Below are positions 37,387 through 46,364 of a DNA stretch of 61,936 nt, in pieces. The first letter of the stretch is position 1. Every line of letters starts with the position of its first letter. The notes under the pieces are model-generated. The model searched no databases. It worked only from the letters and a program-made list of their open reading frames with translations, and was not told where the DNA came from. The stretch covers positions 1 through 61,936 of the forward strand of contig CAKPAG010000008.1 of NCBI GenBank assembly GCA_934132895.1, written 5' to 3'. The DNA comes from an uncultured Clostridia bacterium. GTDB lineage: Bacteria; Bacillota; Clostridia; TANB77; CAG-465. A program made the position numbers and the translations under genes.

Positions 37387-37923
37387 TTATTTTTTACCGC
37401 CGGCTTTTCCTTCTTTTCTTCTTATTCTTTCACCAACGTATTTTATTCCTTTACCTTTATATGGTTCTGGAAGTCTATGTTCTCTAATATTTGCAGCTAC
37501 TTGACCTACTAATTGTTTGTCAATACCTTTTACAATTATAGAGTTTTGGCTTGGTACTTCAATAGTTATTCCTTCCATTTCTTCTATTTCAACTGGATGT
37601 GAATATCCTAAATTCATAACTAATTTTTTACCTTGTTTTTGTGCTTTATAACCAATTCCATTGATTTCTAAAGCTTTTTCAAAACCATCTGTTACACCAA
37701 TAACCATATTGTTTATTAATGTTCTAGTTAAACCATGTAAGTTACCAAATTTTTCGTTTTCTACTGTAACTATAACGTTATTTTCTTTTGCTTCTATTTT
37801 AACTTCTGGTAAAAATTCTTCTGTTAAAGTTCCTTTTGGTCCTTTTACAGTAACTTTTTGTCCATCAATTTTTACTTCAACACCTTGTGGTATAACGATA
37901 GGTTTTTTACCTATTCTTGACAT
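37387..37923 (-). CDS. rplF: 50S ribosomal protein L6
   Basis: Two-domain protein near the factor-binding site. MSRIGKKPIVIPQGVEV begins the first domain and LPEPYKGKGIKYVGERIRRKEGKAGGKK ends the second. 178 residues, normal. Confidence 0.97.
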   Translation of the reverse strand: MSRIGKKPIVIPQGVEVKIDGQKVTVKGPKGTLTEEFLPEVKIEAKENNVIVTVENEKFGNLHGLTRTLINNMVIGVTDGFEKALEINGIGYKAQKQGKKLVMNLGYSHPVEIEEMEGITIEVPSQNSIIVKGIDKQLVGQVAANIREHRLPEPYKGKGIKYVGERIRRKEGKAGGKK

Positions 37924-37949
37924 TTGGTATTCCCTCCTTTTTTAATTTA

Positions 37950-38342
37950 TTACCAAATATATGCTAATACTTCTCCTGCTACGTTTTGTTTTCTAGCTTC
38001 TTTATCAGTCATTATACCTTTAGAAGTAGATATAATAGCTATTCCTAGTCCGTTTAATACTCTAGGTAATTCTTCAACATTTGCATATATTCTAAGACCT
38101 GGTTTACTGATTCTTTTTAATCCTTGTAATACTCTAGTCTTTCCTTGATATTTTAAAGTTATTCTTATTGTTTTGTGGTTATCTTCGATTACTTCGATAG
38201 ATTCTACAAATCCTTCAGAAACTAAAATATCAGCGATTGCTTTTTTTACTTTAGAATAAGGTACGTCAACAGTAGCATGTCTTTCTCTGTTTGCATTTCT
38301 TATTCTTGTTAACATATCTGCAATTGGATCTGTTGTATTCAT
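37950..38342 (-). CDS. rpsH: 30S ribosomal protein S8
   Basis: Early-binding 16S rRNA protein. DPIADMLTRIRNANRERHATVDVP and GIAIISTSKGIMTDKEAR are diagnostic. 130 residues. It follows rpsN by 16 bases. Confidence 0.97.
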   Translation of the reverse strand: MNTTDPIADMLTRIRNANRERHATVDVPYSKVKKAIADILVSEGFVESIEVIEDNHKTIRITLKYQGKTRVLQGLKRISKPGLRIYANVEELPRVLNGLGIAIISTSKGIMTDKEARKQNVAGEVLAYIW

Positions 38343-38358
38343 TTAACTATCCCTCCTT

Positions 38359-38544
38359 CTACCAGCTTGCTTTCTTAACTCCTGGTATTTCACCTTTATA
38401 TGCTAATTCTCTAAAGCATATACGGCATATTCCATATTTTCTCATATAAGAATGTGGTCTTCCACAAATCTTACATCTGTTATAATATCTTGTGCTAAAT
38501 TTAGGTTCTCTTTTTTGCTTAGCAATCATAGATTTTTTTGCCAT
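38359..38544 (-). CDS. rpsN: 30S ribosomal protein S14, zinc-binding type Z
   Basis: At 61 residues, this is the short zinc-ribbon form of S14, with two CxxC pairs (CKICGRPH and GICRICF). It sits in its usual place between rplE and rpsH. Its presence means no zinc-free paralogue is needed under normal conditions. Confidence 0.96.
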   Translation of the reverse strand: MAKKSMIAKQKREPKFSTRYYNRCKICGRPHSYMRKYGICRICFRELAYKGEIPGVKKASW

Positions 38545-38546
38545 GA

Positions 38547-39095
38547 TTATTTATCCCCCTTTTCAGCGAATGGTAAGCCTAACATTTCAAGTAATGCTTT
38601 AGCTTCTTCATTAGTTTTTGCAGTTGTTACAAAAATAATGTCCATTCCTCTAGTTTTATCAATTTTATCATATTCAATTTCTGGGAAAATTAATTGTTCT
38701 TTAACACCCATTGAATAGTTTCCTCTTCCATCAAAAGAGTTAGGGTTTACACCTTTGAAATCTCTTACACGAGGAAGTGCTACATTAAAGAATTTAGTAG
38801 CAAATTCATACATTTTTTGATCTCTTAATGTTACTTTACATCCAAGATCCATTCCTTCTCTTACTTTAAAAGCAGCAATTGATTTTTTTGCTTTTGTAAC
38901 GATTGGTTTTTGACCAGCAATTACTGTTAAATCATTCATTGCATTTTCTAAAGCTTTTGAGTTTTCTTTTATATCAGAAATACCCATGTTTATAACTATT
39001 TTTTCTAATCTTGGTACTTGCATTACTGATTTGTAACCAAATTTTTCTTTTAATGCAGGTACGATTTCTTTGTTATATCTTTCTTTAAGGTTCAT
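38547..39095 (-). CDS. rplE: 50S ribosomal protein L5
   Basis: Binds 5S rRNA and contacts the small subunit. VPRLEKIVINMGISD, GQKPIVTKAKKSIAAFKVREG and NYSMGVKEQLIFPEIEYDK are conserved. 182 residues. Its stop is two bases from the rpsN start. Confidence 0.97.
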   Translation of the reverse strand: MNLKERYNKEIVPALKEKFGYKSVMQVPRLEKIVINMGISDIKENSKALENAMNDLTVIAGQKPIVTKAKKSIAAFKVREGMDLGCKVTLRDQKMYEFATKFFNVALPRVRDFKGVNPNSFDGRGNYSMGVKEQLIFPEIEYDKIDKTRGMDIIFVTTAKTNEEAKALLEMLGLPFAEKGDK

Positions 39096-39111
39096 CTATT
39101 TTTTCCCCTCC

Positions 39112-39432
39112 TTACTTAACTTCATTACATTTTTTACAAAATCTAGTTTTTGTACCATCTTCTGCAACATTTATTCCAAGTCTTACACCTTTATCGCATT
39201 TATCGCAATAAAAGCTAACTTTTGAAACATTTACAGGACATTCTTTTTTGATTATTCCTGATTCTTGTCCTTGTTTTCTTGCTTTAACATGTTTTGTTCT
39301 TATATTAACTCCTTTAACAATTACTTTACCAGTTTTTGGAGATAAAGCAATTATTTCTCCTTTTTTTCCTTTTTCAGAACCAGAGTTAACTATAACCATG
39401 TCACCTTTTTTTAATTTCATTTTTGCTATCAC
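39112..39432 (-). CDS. rplX: 50S ribosomal protein L24
   Basis: Starts large-subunit assembly. KKGDMVIVNSGSEKGKKGEI is the KOW motif. The C-terminal half has two CxxC pairs, CDKC and CKKC, suggesting a zinc ribbon. The GTG at 39432 is preferred because GGAGGTG lies seven bases before it; the ATG four codons on is 19 bases from the site. 106 residues. Confidence 0.95.
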   Translation of the reverse strand: MIAKMKLKKGDMVIVNSGSEKGKKGEIIALSPKTGKVIVKGVNIRTKHVKARKQGQESGIIKKECPVNVSKVSFYCDKCDKGVRLGINVAEDGTKTRFCKKCNEVK

Positions 39433-39452
39433 TTTCTTTCACCTCCGAAATT

Positions 39453-39821
39453 TTAAAGAACTTCTGGTGCTAGAGATATGATCTTCATATAGTCTTTATC
39501 TCTTAGTTCTCTTGCTACTGGCCCAAAGATACGTGTTCCTCTTGGTGTTTTATCATCTTTGATTAAAACTGCTGCGTTTTCATCAAATCTTATATATGAA
39601 CCATCGTCACGTCTTAAGCCTCTTTTACTTCTTACAATAACAGCTTTAACAACATCACCTTTTTTTACAGCTCCGCCTGGTGCTGCTTTTTTAACAGAAG
39701 CAACGATAACATCACCAATGTTACCCCATTTTCTATGATGTCCACCTAATACTCTGATGCACATTATTTCTTTGGCTCCTGTATTATCTCCAACTTTTAA
39801 TAATGTTTGTTGTTGTATCAT
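39453..39821 (-). CDS. rplN: 50S ribosomal protein L14
   Basis: Large-subunit protein at the subunit interface. MIQQQTLLKVGDNTGAKEIMCI and GTRIFGPVARELRDKDYMKI are conserved from end to end. 122 residues. Confidence 0.97.
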   Translation of the reverse strand: MIQQQTLLKVGDNTGAKEIMCIRVLGGHHRKWGNIGDVIVASVKKAAPGGAVKKGDVVKAVIVRSKRGLRRDDGSYIRFDENAAVLIKDDKTPRGTRIFGPVARELRDKDYMKIISLAPEVL

Positions 39822-39855
39822 GGATTAGTCCTCCCTTCAATATTTTATATACTAA

Positions 39856-40110
39856 TTATTTAACTTTTTCCACAATTCTTACAAGTCTGTATCTTTTATC
39901 TTTACTTAGTGGTCTAGTTTCCATTACTTCAACGATATCACCAATACTACATTCATTGTTTTCATCGTGAGCTTTTATTTTTAAAGTTTTGTTTATTATT
40001 TTTCCATAAAGTGGATCTTTAACTTTAGTATCAATTCTTACAACTATTGTTTTATCCATTTTATTACTAACAACTTTACCTTGTTTTGTTTTTCTTAAAT
40101 TTCTTTCCAT
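39856..40110 (-). CDS. rpsQ: 30S ribosomal protein S17
   Basis: Primary 16S rRNA-binding protein. The GKVVSNKMDKTIVVRIDTKVKDPLYGK stretch and the MET-RPLSKDKRYRLVRIVEK end are characteristic. 84 residues. Confidence 0.96.
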   Translation of the reverse strand: MERNLRKTKQGKVVSNKMDKTIVVRIDTKVKDPLYGKIINKTLKIKAHDENNECSIGDIVEVMETRPLSKDKRYRLVRIVEKVK

Positions 40111-40131
40111 CAGCCTTATCCTCCTTTATAA

Positions 40132-40335
40132 CTAAACGTTAGCACTTTTTTTAGCTATAACAGTATTTACTCTTGCTATGTTTTTCTTTACAAGAGTGAT
40201 TTTTTTAGGGTTATCAAGACCATTTAAGGCATGTTGAAATCTTAATTTAAAAAGTTCATTTTTAAGAGCTTTTAATTCTTTTTGTAAATCTTCAACTGAC
40301 ATGTTGTTATATTCATTTATTTTACTAGATTTCAT
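40132..40335 (-). CDS. rpmC: 50S ribosomal protein L29
   Basis: Small helical protein at the exit tunnel. LQKELKALKNELFKLRFQHALNGL is the family signature. 67 residues. Its ATG immediately follows the rplP stop. Confidence 0.95.
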   Translation of the reverse strand: MKSSKINEYNNMSVEDLQKELKALKNELFKLRFQHALNGLDNPKKITLVKKNIARVNTVIAKKSANV

Positions 40336-40779
40336 TTAGTTCACTCCCCCTTCACTGTTAGCTTCTTCTTGTTCTTTTCTACTTACTATTTTACATTTAA
40401 TAGGAAGTTTATGAATAGCTTTTGTTAAAGCTTCTTTAGCTGTTGCTTCTGGAAGACCAGTTATTTCAAACATTATTCTTCCTGGTTTAACTACAGCAAC
40501 GAAATATTCTGGATTTCCCTTACCAGAACCCATACGAGTTTCAGCTGGTTTCTTAGTAATAGGTTTATCTGGGAATATTTTAATCCAAGTTTTTCCAACT
40601 TTTTTTGTATATCTAGATAATGTTACTCTGGCAGATTCAATTTGGTTTGCTGTAATCCATGATGCTTCTAAAGCTTGGATTCCATACTCACCATTTGTAA
40701 CTTTTGTTCCACGAGTAGCTTTACCATTCATTCTACCTTTTTGTACTTTTCTAAATTTAGTTCTTTTTGGTGACAACAT
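40336..40779 (-). CDS. rplP: 50S ribosomal protein L16
   Basis: Positions tRNA near the peptidyl-transferase centre. PKRTKFRKVQKGRMNGKATRG and TRMGSGKGNPEYFVAVVKPG are diagnostic. 147 residues. It starts four bases after rpsC ends. Confidence 0.97.
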   Translation of the reverse strand: MLSPKRTKFRKVQKGRMNGKATRGTKVTNGEYGIQALEASWITANQIESARVTLSRYTKKVGKTWIKIFPDKPITKKPAETRMGSGKGNPEYFVAVVKPGRIMFEITGLPEATAKEALTKAIHKLPIKCKIVSRKEQEEANSEGGVN

Positions 40780-40782
40780 ATC

Positions 40783-41439
40783 TTAGTTACCTCCTTTTAC
40801 TTCTTTTTTGCTAGGTAAAACGTCTCCTTTATATATCCAAACTTTAACACCGATGATACCATATGTTGTTAATGCTTCTGCAAATCCATAATCGATATCT
40901 GCTCTTAAAGTTTGAAGAGGAATTGTACCTTCGCTATAATGTTCAGTTCTAGCAATTTCTGCTCCACCTAAACGACCAGAAACAGCTGTTTTTATTCCTA
41001 AAGCTCCTGCTTTCATAGTTTTTTGCATAGATGATTTCATAGCTCTTCTAAATGAAATTCTCTTTTCAAGTTGTAAAGCTATATTTTCAGCTACAAGTTG
41101 TGCTGACATATCTACGTCTTTAACTTCAACTATATTTAAAGAAATATCTTTCTTTATCATTTTGTTTAATTTTGCTTTTAATTCTTCTATTGCAGCTCCA
41201 CCTTTTCCAATTATCATACCAGGTTTAGCTGTATAAATATCAACAAATACTTTATTTCCTTTTCTAGCAATGTTGATTTTTTCAATTCCTGAAGTCTTTA
41301 AAGTTTTCTTTAAGTATTCACGAATTTTGTGATCTTCTACTAGATTATCAGAATAATCTTTTTTATTTGCATACCATGTAGATGACCAGTCTTTTATTAT
41401 TCCAACTCTAAGTCCGTGTGGACTAACTTTTTGACCCAT
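40783..41439 (-). CDS. rpsC: 30S ribosomal protein S3
   Basis: mRNA-entry-channel protein with helicase activity. The KH domain contains MIIGKGGAAIEELKAKL and the C-terminal part has GRLGGAEIARTEHYSEGTIPL. 218 residues, normal. Confidence 0.97.
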   Translation of the reverse strand: MGQKVSPHGLRVGIIKDWSSTWYANKKDYSDNLVEDHKIREYLKKTLKTSGIEKINIARKGNKVFVDIYTAKPGMIIGKGGAAIEELKAKLNKMIKKDISLNIVEVKDVDMSAQLVAENIALQLEKRISFRRAMKSSMQKTMKAGALGIKTAVSGRLGGAEIARTEHYSEGTIPLQTLRADIDYGFAEALTTYGIIGVKVWIYKGDVLPSKKEVKGGN

Positions 41440-41452
41440 TGAAAGTTCCTCC

Positions 41453-41788
41453 TTATTCTACTTCTTTTAACACAACTACAATGTGACTTGTTCTTTTTCT
41501 TATTCTATCTGCACTACCTTTAGCCCTTGGTAAAATTCTTTTCATTGTAGGACCTTGGTTTGCATATATTTCAGAAATGTATAATTTTGTTTCGTCCATT
41601 TTATTATTATTTACTGCATTTGCTATAGCTGATTTTAATAATTTTTCAACCATTGGTGCAGCTGCTTTATTAGTGTATTTAAGTATTGCTATAGCTTCTT
41701 TAGCGTTTTTTCCTCTAATTAAATCAATAACAATTTTTACTTTTCTTGCACTTATTCTTGCATGACGTAACTCTGCTCTTGCTTCCAT
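41453..41788 (-). CDS. rplV: 50S ribosomal protein L22
   Basis: Lines the exit tunnel; macrolide resistance maps to its loop. RHARISARKVKIVIDLIRGK and MKRILPRAKGSADRIRKRTSH are family hallmarks. 111 residues. Confidence 0.97.
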   Translation of the reverse strand: MEARAELRHARISARKVKIVIDLIRGKNAKEAIAILKYTNKAAAPMVEKLLKSAIANAVNNNKMDETKLYISEIYANQGPTMKRILPRAKGSADRIRKRTSHIVVVLKEVE

Positions 41789-41818
41789 TTTAAAGCTCCT
41801 CCTTTTTTTAAGTATTTT

Positions 41819-42097
41819 CTATTTTACTTTACTCTTTTTATCTCCAGCGTGTCCTCTAAATAATCTTGTAGGAGCAAATTCTCCTAATTTATGTCCAACC
41901 ATTTCTTCAGTAATATATACTGGTACATGTTTTCTTCCATCATGTACAGCTATAGTATGACCTATCATTTGAGGATATATTGTAGATGCTCTTGACCAAG
42001 TTTTTAAAGCTTCTTTTTTATCTTCAGCGTTTAATTTTTCAACTCTTGCAAGTAATCTTTCATCTACATAAGGTCCTTTTTTAAGCGATCTTGACAT
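41819..42097 (-). CDS. rpsS: 30S ribosomal protein S19
   Basis: Head protein near the A site. MSRSLKKGPYVDERLL and HDGRKHVPVYITEEMVGHKLGEF are conserved. 92 residues. Confidence 0.97.
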   Translation of the reverse strand: MSRSLKKGPYVDERLLARVEKLNAEDKKEALKTWSRASTIYPQMIGHTIAVHDGRKHVPVYITEEMVGHKLGEFAPTRLFRGHAGDKKSKVK

Positions 42098-42117
42098 CTT
42101 CTATCCCTCCATTACTA

Positions 42118-42951
42118 TTATTTTTTGTTTCTTCTTTTAACAATATATTTATCAGTTCTGTGATTTGATTTTCTAGTTTTGTATCCAAGTGCTGGTTTAC
42201 CCCATGGAGTCATTGGTCCTGCGTGTCCTACTGGAGCTCTACCTTCACCACCACCATGTGGGTGATCACAAGGGTTCATTACGCTACCACGAACTGTAGG
42301 TCTAATTCCCATATGTCTTTTTCTACCAGCTTTACCAAGTTTTACATTTTCTTGATCTAAGTTACCAACTTGACCGATACATGCTCTACAATCAACTGAT
42401 ATAAGTCTCATTTCTCCTGATGGCATTCTTACATGTGCATATTTTCCTTCTTTAGCCATAAGTTGTGCTGACATACCTGCACTTCTTACAAGTTGTGCAC
42501 CTTTACCTTTGTGTAACTCGATATTAAATATCATTGTACCAACTGGTATAGATTTAATTGGCATACAGTTACCAGGTTTGATATCAGCTTTTTCAGAAGC
42601 TATAACCTTATCTCCATCTGTAAGTCCTAATGGAGCTATAATATATGCTCTTTCTCCATCAGTATATTCGATTAAAGCGATATTTGCTGTTCTGTTTGGA
42701 TCATATTCAATTCCAATTACAGTAGCTTCCATATCAACTTTATTTCTTTTAAAATCGATTACTCTATATTTTCTTCTATTTCCACCACCATGATGTCTAA
42801 CTGTTATTTTACCAGTATTATTTCTTCCTGCATTTTTCTTTAATGTAGAAAGTAATTTCTTTTCTGGTTCTTTTTTAGTAATTTCTTCGTTTGTTAAAAC
42901 AGTCATATTTCTAAGTGATGGAGTAACAGGTTTAAATGATTTTATTCCCAT
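42118..42951 (-). CDS. rplB: 50S ribosomal protein L2
   Basis: Required for subunit association and peptidyl transfer. GRNNTGKITVRHHGGGNRRKYR at the start and MNPCDHPHGGGEGRAPVGHAGP near the end carry the conserved catalytic-centre loop. 277 residues, normal. It is separated from rplW by an unusual small ORF. Confidence 0.97.
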   Translation of the reverse strand: MGIKSFKPVTPSLRNMTVLTNEEITKKEPEKKLLSTLKKNAGRNNTGKITVRHHGGGNRRKYRVIDFKRNKVDMEATVIGIEYDPNRTANIALIEYTDGERAYIIAPLGLTDGDKVIASEKADIKPGNCMPIKSIPVGTMIFNIELHKGKGAQLVRSAGMSAQLMAKEGKYAHVRMPSGEMRLISVDCRACIGQVGNLDQENVKLGKAGRKRHMGIRPTVRGSVMNPCDHPHGGGEGRAPVGHAGPMTPWGKPALGYKTRKSNHRTDKYIVKRRNKK

Positions 42952-43020
42952 TTTTTATTCCTCCTAATCATTTTAATGCAACTTTATTTTCCTGGTTTGC
43001 CTCCAGATAATTTTTAATAC

Positions 43021-43191
43021 TTATAAAACTTCAATTTTTACAATATATATTTTGGAAATTATATTCTTACCATCAATTTGTATAAAATCGTCATCTACTG
43101 CGGTTACAATGCCTCTTATAAATAAGGCAACCTCTTTACCACGAGTGGTATATTCAATAGATACTTTTTGATTTAATAATTCACTTAACAT
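43021..43191 (-). CDS. Small protein, 56 residues, inside the S10 operon
   Basis: The ORF lies between rplW and rplB, where the two genes are normally adjacent. AAGGTGATA precedes the ATG. The predicted protein reads as a small beta-barrel, with alternating strands (QKVSIEYTTRGKEVALFIRG, then IVTAVDDDFIQIDG), reminiscent of small Sm-like or DUF6897-type proteins of Clostridia; that match is from memory and unverified. It has no rRNA-binding-like basic cluster. Position suggests co-expression with ribosomal proteins. Confidence 0.65.
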   Translation of the reverse strand: MLSELLNQKVSIEYTTRGKEVALFIRGIVTAVDDDFIQIDGKNIISKIYIVKIEVL

Positions 43192-43211
43192 ATTATCACC
43201 TTATCAATTTA

Positions 43212-43574
43212 TTAGTTAGCTGCAAAAGCTGAACTAATTTCTTCTATTTCTGTTTTATATTTTTTGTTTGATTTAGTTTCTTTTCCACCTTTTGTTAGAT
43301 ATTTACTATCTGCAGGATTTGTATCAATTTGAACAATTGCTTTTTTCCATGCTTTTGTTTTTCCTTGGTGTACTCCAACTCTTTTATTTTTTCCGTCATA
43401 TCTTATTGTATTAACTTTTAAAACTTTAACTGAAAACAATTCTTCTACTGCATTTTTTATTTCTAATTTAGTAGCATCTATTGCAACTTCAAAAGTATAT
43501 TTACCAGCAGCAATATTTTCATATGTTTTTTCAGTCATTATAGGTCTTATTATAACGTCTTCTGCATATTTCAT
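43212..43574 (-). CDS. rplW: 50S ribosomal protein L23
   Basis: Docking site for trigger factor and SRP at the tunnel exit. DVIIRPIMTEKTYENIAAGKYTFEV opens the protein. It has about 25 extra residues at the C-terminus (KGGKETKSNKKYKTEIEE) compared with the usual 95-100. The start codon is one base after the stop of rplD. Confidence 0.95.
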   Translation of the reverse strand: MKYAEDVIIRPIMTEKTYENIAAGKYTFEVAIDATKLEIKNAVEELFSVKVLKVNTIRYDGKNKRVGVHQGKTKAWKKAIVQIDTNPADSKYLTKGGKETKSNKKYKTEIEEISSAFAAN

Positions 43575-43575
43575 A

Positions 43576-44196
43576 TTATGCGTACACCTCCTCGATTTTT
43601 TTGATTGCTTCTTCAGTTGCTACTAATGAATCATATTTTAATAAATCAAATATGTTTATAGTATTAACTAAAGTTGTTTTTACGTTTTCAATGTTTCTGC
43701 TAGATGCTTGAACATTTAAGTTTTTATCTTCTAAAACAATTAATGCTTTATTTACTTTTAGATTATTTAAAACATTAACCATTTCTTTAGTTTTAATTTC
43801 TTTTAATTCCATTTTATCAACAACTACTAAGTTTCCTTCTTGAACTTTTGAAGTTAATACAGATCTTAGCGCTTGTCTTCTCATTTTCTTAGGAATTGCA
43901 TATTTGTATGATCTTGGTTTTGGTCCAAGTGCAATACCACCTTTTATCCATTGTGGTGCTCTTATACTACCTTGTCTTGCACGTCCTGTTCCTTTTTGTC
44001 TCCATGGTTTTCTTCCACCACCACGAACTTCAGCTCTAGTTTTTGTAGATTGTGTACCTTGTCTTTGGTTAGCTAAAAAGTTAACTAAAGCAGCATGTAC
44101 TAATATATCATTTACTTCTACACCAAATACAGATTCTTGAAGTTCAATATCTTTTACTTTTTTACCTTGCATATTTAAAACGTCTACTTTAAGCAT
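43576..44196 (-). CDS. rplD: 50S ribosomal protein L4
   Basis: Lines the exit tunnel and, in some bacteria, represses its own operon. QRQGTQSTKTRAEVRGGGRKPW and GTGRARQGSIRAPQW are diagnostic. 206 residues. It is 29 bases after rplC. Confidence 0.97.
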   Translation of the reverse strand: MLKVDVLNMQGKKVKDIELQESVFGVEVNDILVHAALVNFLANQRQGTQSTKTRAEVRGGGRKPWRQKGTGRARQGSIRAPQWIKGGIALGPKPRSYKYAIPKKMRRQALRSVLTSKVQEGNLVVVDKMELKEIKTKEMVNVLNNLKVNKALIVLEDKNLNVQASSRNIENVKTTLVNTINIFDLLKYDSLVATEEAIKKIEEVYA

Positions 44197-44225
44197 TCTT
44201 TACATCCTCCTTCCACTTAAAATTC

Positions 44226-44852
44226 CTACTTTACTGATTTCTTTACTCTAACTATTGCACCCTTAGCACCTGGAACTGATCCTTTAACTAAGATTACATT
44301 TTTATCAGTATCTACTTTTACAACATCAAGATTTAATATAGTTGATGTTCTGCTTCCCATATGTCCTGGAAGTTTTTTACCTTTAAATACTCTACCTGGA
44401 GTAGATGTAGCTCCCATTGAACCTGGTCTTCTATGATACATAGAACCATGACTCATTGGACCTCTGTGTTGTCCATGTCTTTTGATATTTCCTTGGAAAC
44501 CTTTACCTTTTGAAGTTCCTTGGATATCAACTCTATCGTTTGTATCAAAAGCTTCAACTGTAATTTTGCTTCCTATTTCGTATTCGTCAACATTTTCAAC
44601 TTTGATTTCTCTTAAGTACTTTTGTACTTCTGTGTTAGCTTTTGCAAATATTCCTTTTAAAGGTTTGTTTGCATTTTTTTCTTTTATTTCACCAAAGCTT
44701 ACTACTATTGCATTATATCCTTCTTTATCAGCAGTCTTTTTACCAACAACTGTTAAAGGTTTTGCTTCGATTGCAGTAACTGGTACAGCTATACCATCTT
44801 CAGTGAAAATTTGTGTCATTCCAACTTTTTTACCGTAAATTTCTTTTACCAT
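44226..44852 (-). CDS. rplC: 50S ribosomal protein L3
   Basis: Early-assembly protein near the peptidyl-transferase centre. GKKVGMTQIFTEDG at the start and the HRGPMSHGSMYHRRPGSMG loop are conserved. 208 residues. A gap of 123 bases separates it from rpsJ; it contains a 9-bp self-complementary block near 44920-44950 that may be a local RNA structure. Confidence 0.97.
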   Translation of the reverse strand: MVKEIYGKKVGMTQIFTEDGIAVPVTAIEAKPLTVVGKKTADKEGYNAIVVSFGEIKEKNANKPLKGIFAKANTEVQKYLREIKVENVDEYEIGSKITVEAFDTNDRVDIQGTSKGKGFQGNIKRHGQHRGPMSHGSMYHRRPGSMGATSTPGRVFKGKKLPGHMGSRTSTILNLDVVKVDTDKNVILVKGSVPGAKGAIVRVKKSVK

Positions 44853-44975
44853 TTCTAAATCCTCCCTTTTTACGATTTCATTTAAACTTTCAGATTAAAT
44901 CTAAATCAAATTTTTAGTATAGGGTATGTCATTGCCTATAGCTATAGGATAACTACTAAAGATTTTTAGTTTAAA

Positions 44976-45293
44976 TTATAATTTTACTTCGATATCAACA
45001 CCAGCTGGCATATCAATTGACATTAATGCATCAACTGTTGCTTGGTTTGGTGCTAAAACATCGATAACTCTTTTGTGAGTTCTCATTTCAAATTGTTCTC
45101 TAGAATCTTTATGTTTGTGTGGAGAACGTAAGATTGTGATTATTTCCTTTTCTGTTGGAAGAGGAATAGGTCCTGAAACTTCTGAACCAGTTTTCTTTGC
45201 TACTTCAACAATCTTAGATGCTGCTTGCTCTAGCACTACATGATCATAAGCTTTAAGTCTTATTCTCATTTTTTTAGTTTGTTCTTTTGCCAT
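44976..45293 (-). CDS. rpsJ: 30S ribosomal protein S10
   Basis: First gene of the operon; S10 also acts in transcription antitermination (NusE). MRIRLKAYDHVVLEQAASKIVE and GPIPLPTEKEIITILRSPHKHKDS are diagnostic. 105 residues. A sigma-A promoter at 45518-45546 gives it a leader of about 215 nt. No tuf gene precedes it. Confidence 0.97.
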   Translation of the reverse strand: MAKEQTKKMRIRLKAYDHVVLEQAASKIVEVAKKTGSEVSGPIPLPTEKEIITILRSPHKHKDSREQFEMRTHKRVIDVLAPNQATVDALMSIDMPAGVDIEVKL

Positions 45294-45510
45294 ATGTAAA
45301 ACACTCCTTTTCTATAACTTTTCGGTGTCGCAAGTTTTACACTACCCCGTGTGTTTCTTTTTTACATATATTAAAACCAAGAATCTTAACATCAGTAAAT
45401 ATCCTTGGCAAATATAAGTTTTACATACTTGCCGCCCGATTTAAAATCAGACATGCTCCATAAGAGTTCCCTACTTCAAAGAGTAGCCACATCTTACTTC
45501 AACGCAGATC
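45294..45510 (-). promoter_or_regulatory. Structured 5' leader of the S10 operon (candidate)
   Basis: Between the promoter and rpsJ lies a long untranslated stretch with several local pairings, such as CCAAGG / CCTTGG on either side of 45384-45404. Clostridial S10 operons are often controlled by an r-protein-binding leader. I cannot match this one to a named class, so the regulatory role is inferred from length and position. Confidence 0.4.
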
Positions 45511-45517
45511 AATATTA

Positions 45518-45546
45518 ATTATAGCAGAGTTTTATGTAAAAGGCAA
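45518..45546 (-). promoter_or_regulatory. Sigma-A-type promoter of the S10 operon
   Basis: Minus-strand TTGCCT (45546-45541), a 17-base spacer and a perfect TATAAT (45523-45518). Confidence 0.75.
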
Positions 45547-45647
45547 GCTTTTTTTGTAAATTTACGAAAAAAATTGGAGAGTTTTAAGCCCCCACGAGAG
45601 TTTGTAACAAAAATGTAACATTTATATAGAAGAATACATAACCTTTA

Positions 45648-46233
45648 TTATATTTTTTTTGCCATAACATAGAATATATTCCAATGTTTTTTCTTTCCTA
45701 ATGCAGTTTTCCCATCTTCATCTTTTTCATTAAAATATATTATCTTAAATTCTTTAAAAAGCTTTAACACTTTATCCTTGCTAAAAAAAGTCATATTGTT
45801 TTCAATTTTGTTCCAACTATCGCTTTTGCCAAAAAAGCTTCCGAACAAAATATCCCTCTTTATTTATAGAGTTATTTATTCTTTCCCAGACTTTATTAAA
45901 GTCTTCTTTTGAAATAAAAGATAAAGAATTCATAGCATTTATTAAATCATACTTTTTAAAATTATAATTTAAAATATCTCCTTGAACAAATTCTAATCTT
46001 CCTAATTCATCTTCAGAAAGTTTATTTATGATAATTTCTTTAGTATTTTCTTTATCAATAGCTACAACTTTTGTGCCTCTTTTAATCAAGAAACACGTAT
46101 CTCTTCCTGCTCCGCATCCTATGTCCATTGCACTAGAAATATTTAAAGAATGATTTTCTTTAAACAGTTGTAATAGCATTTTATTTGGTGCGTAACCATC
46201 TGTAACCTTATAGTATATTTTTTCCAAACTCAT
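45648..46233 (-). CDS. SAM-dependent methyltransferase, joined by +1 shift at CGG
   Basis: Class I methyltransferase of the TehB-like kind; substrate unknown. AMDIGCGAGRDTCFLIKRG is the SAM-binding motif I (about residue 35), followed by VVAIDKEN and VQGDILNYNF. The first ORF reads GYFV then CGG (45843-45841) and stops eight codons on. Skipping the C gives Gly131 and SFFGKSDSWNKIENNMTFFS, which matches the conserved end of this family (FxGxFFGxxDSW), to a stop at 45648. Total about 194 residues, normal for such enzymes. It is a stand-alone gene on the minus strand. Confidence 0.85.
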
Positions 46234-46364
46234 ATTCCTACCTATTTTTTATATTCATTCCTATTTATAATATCAAAGCATTAGAAAAAATACAAGCCAA
46301 ATATTTTTTAGTTTATTTGACCTGTATTTTTTATCAAAATCATTATTGCTTTGTAACTATTATT

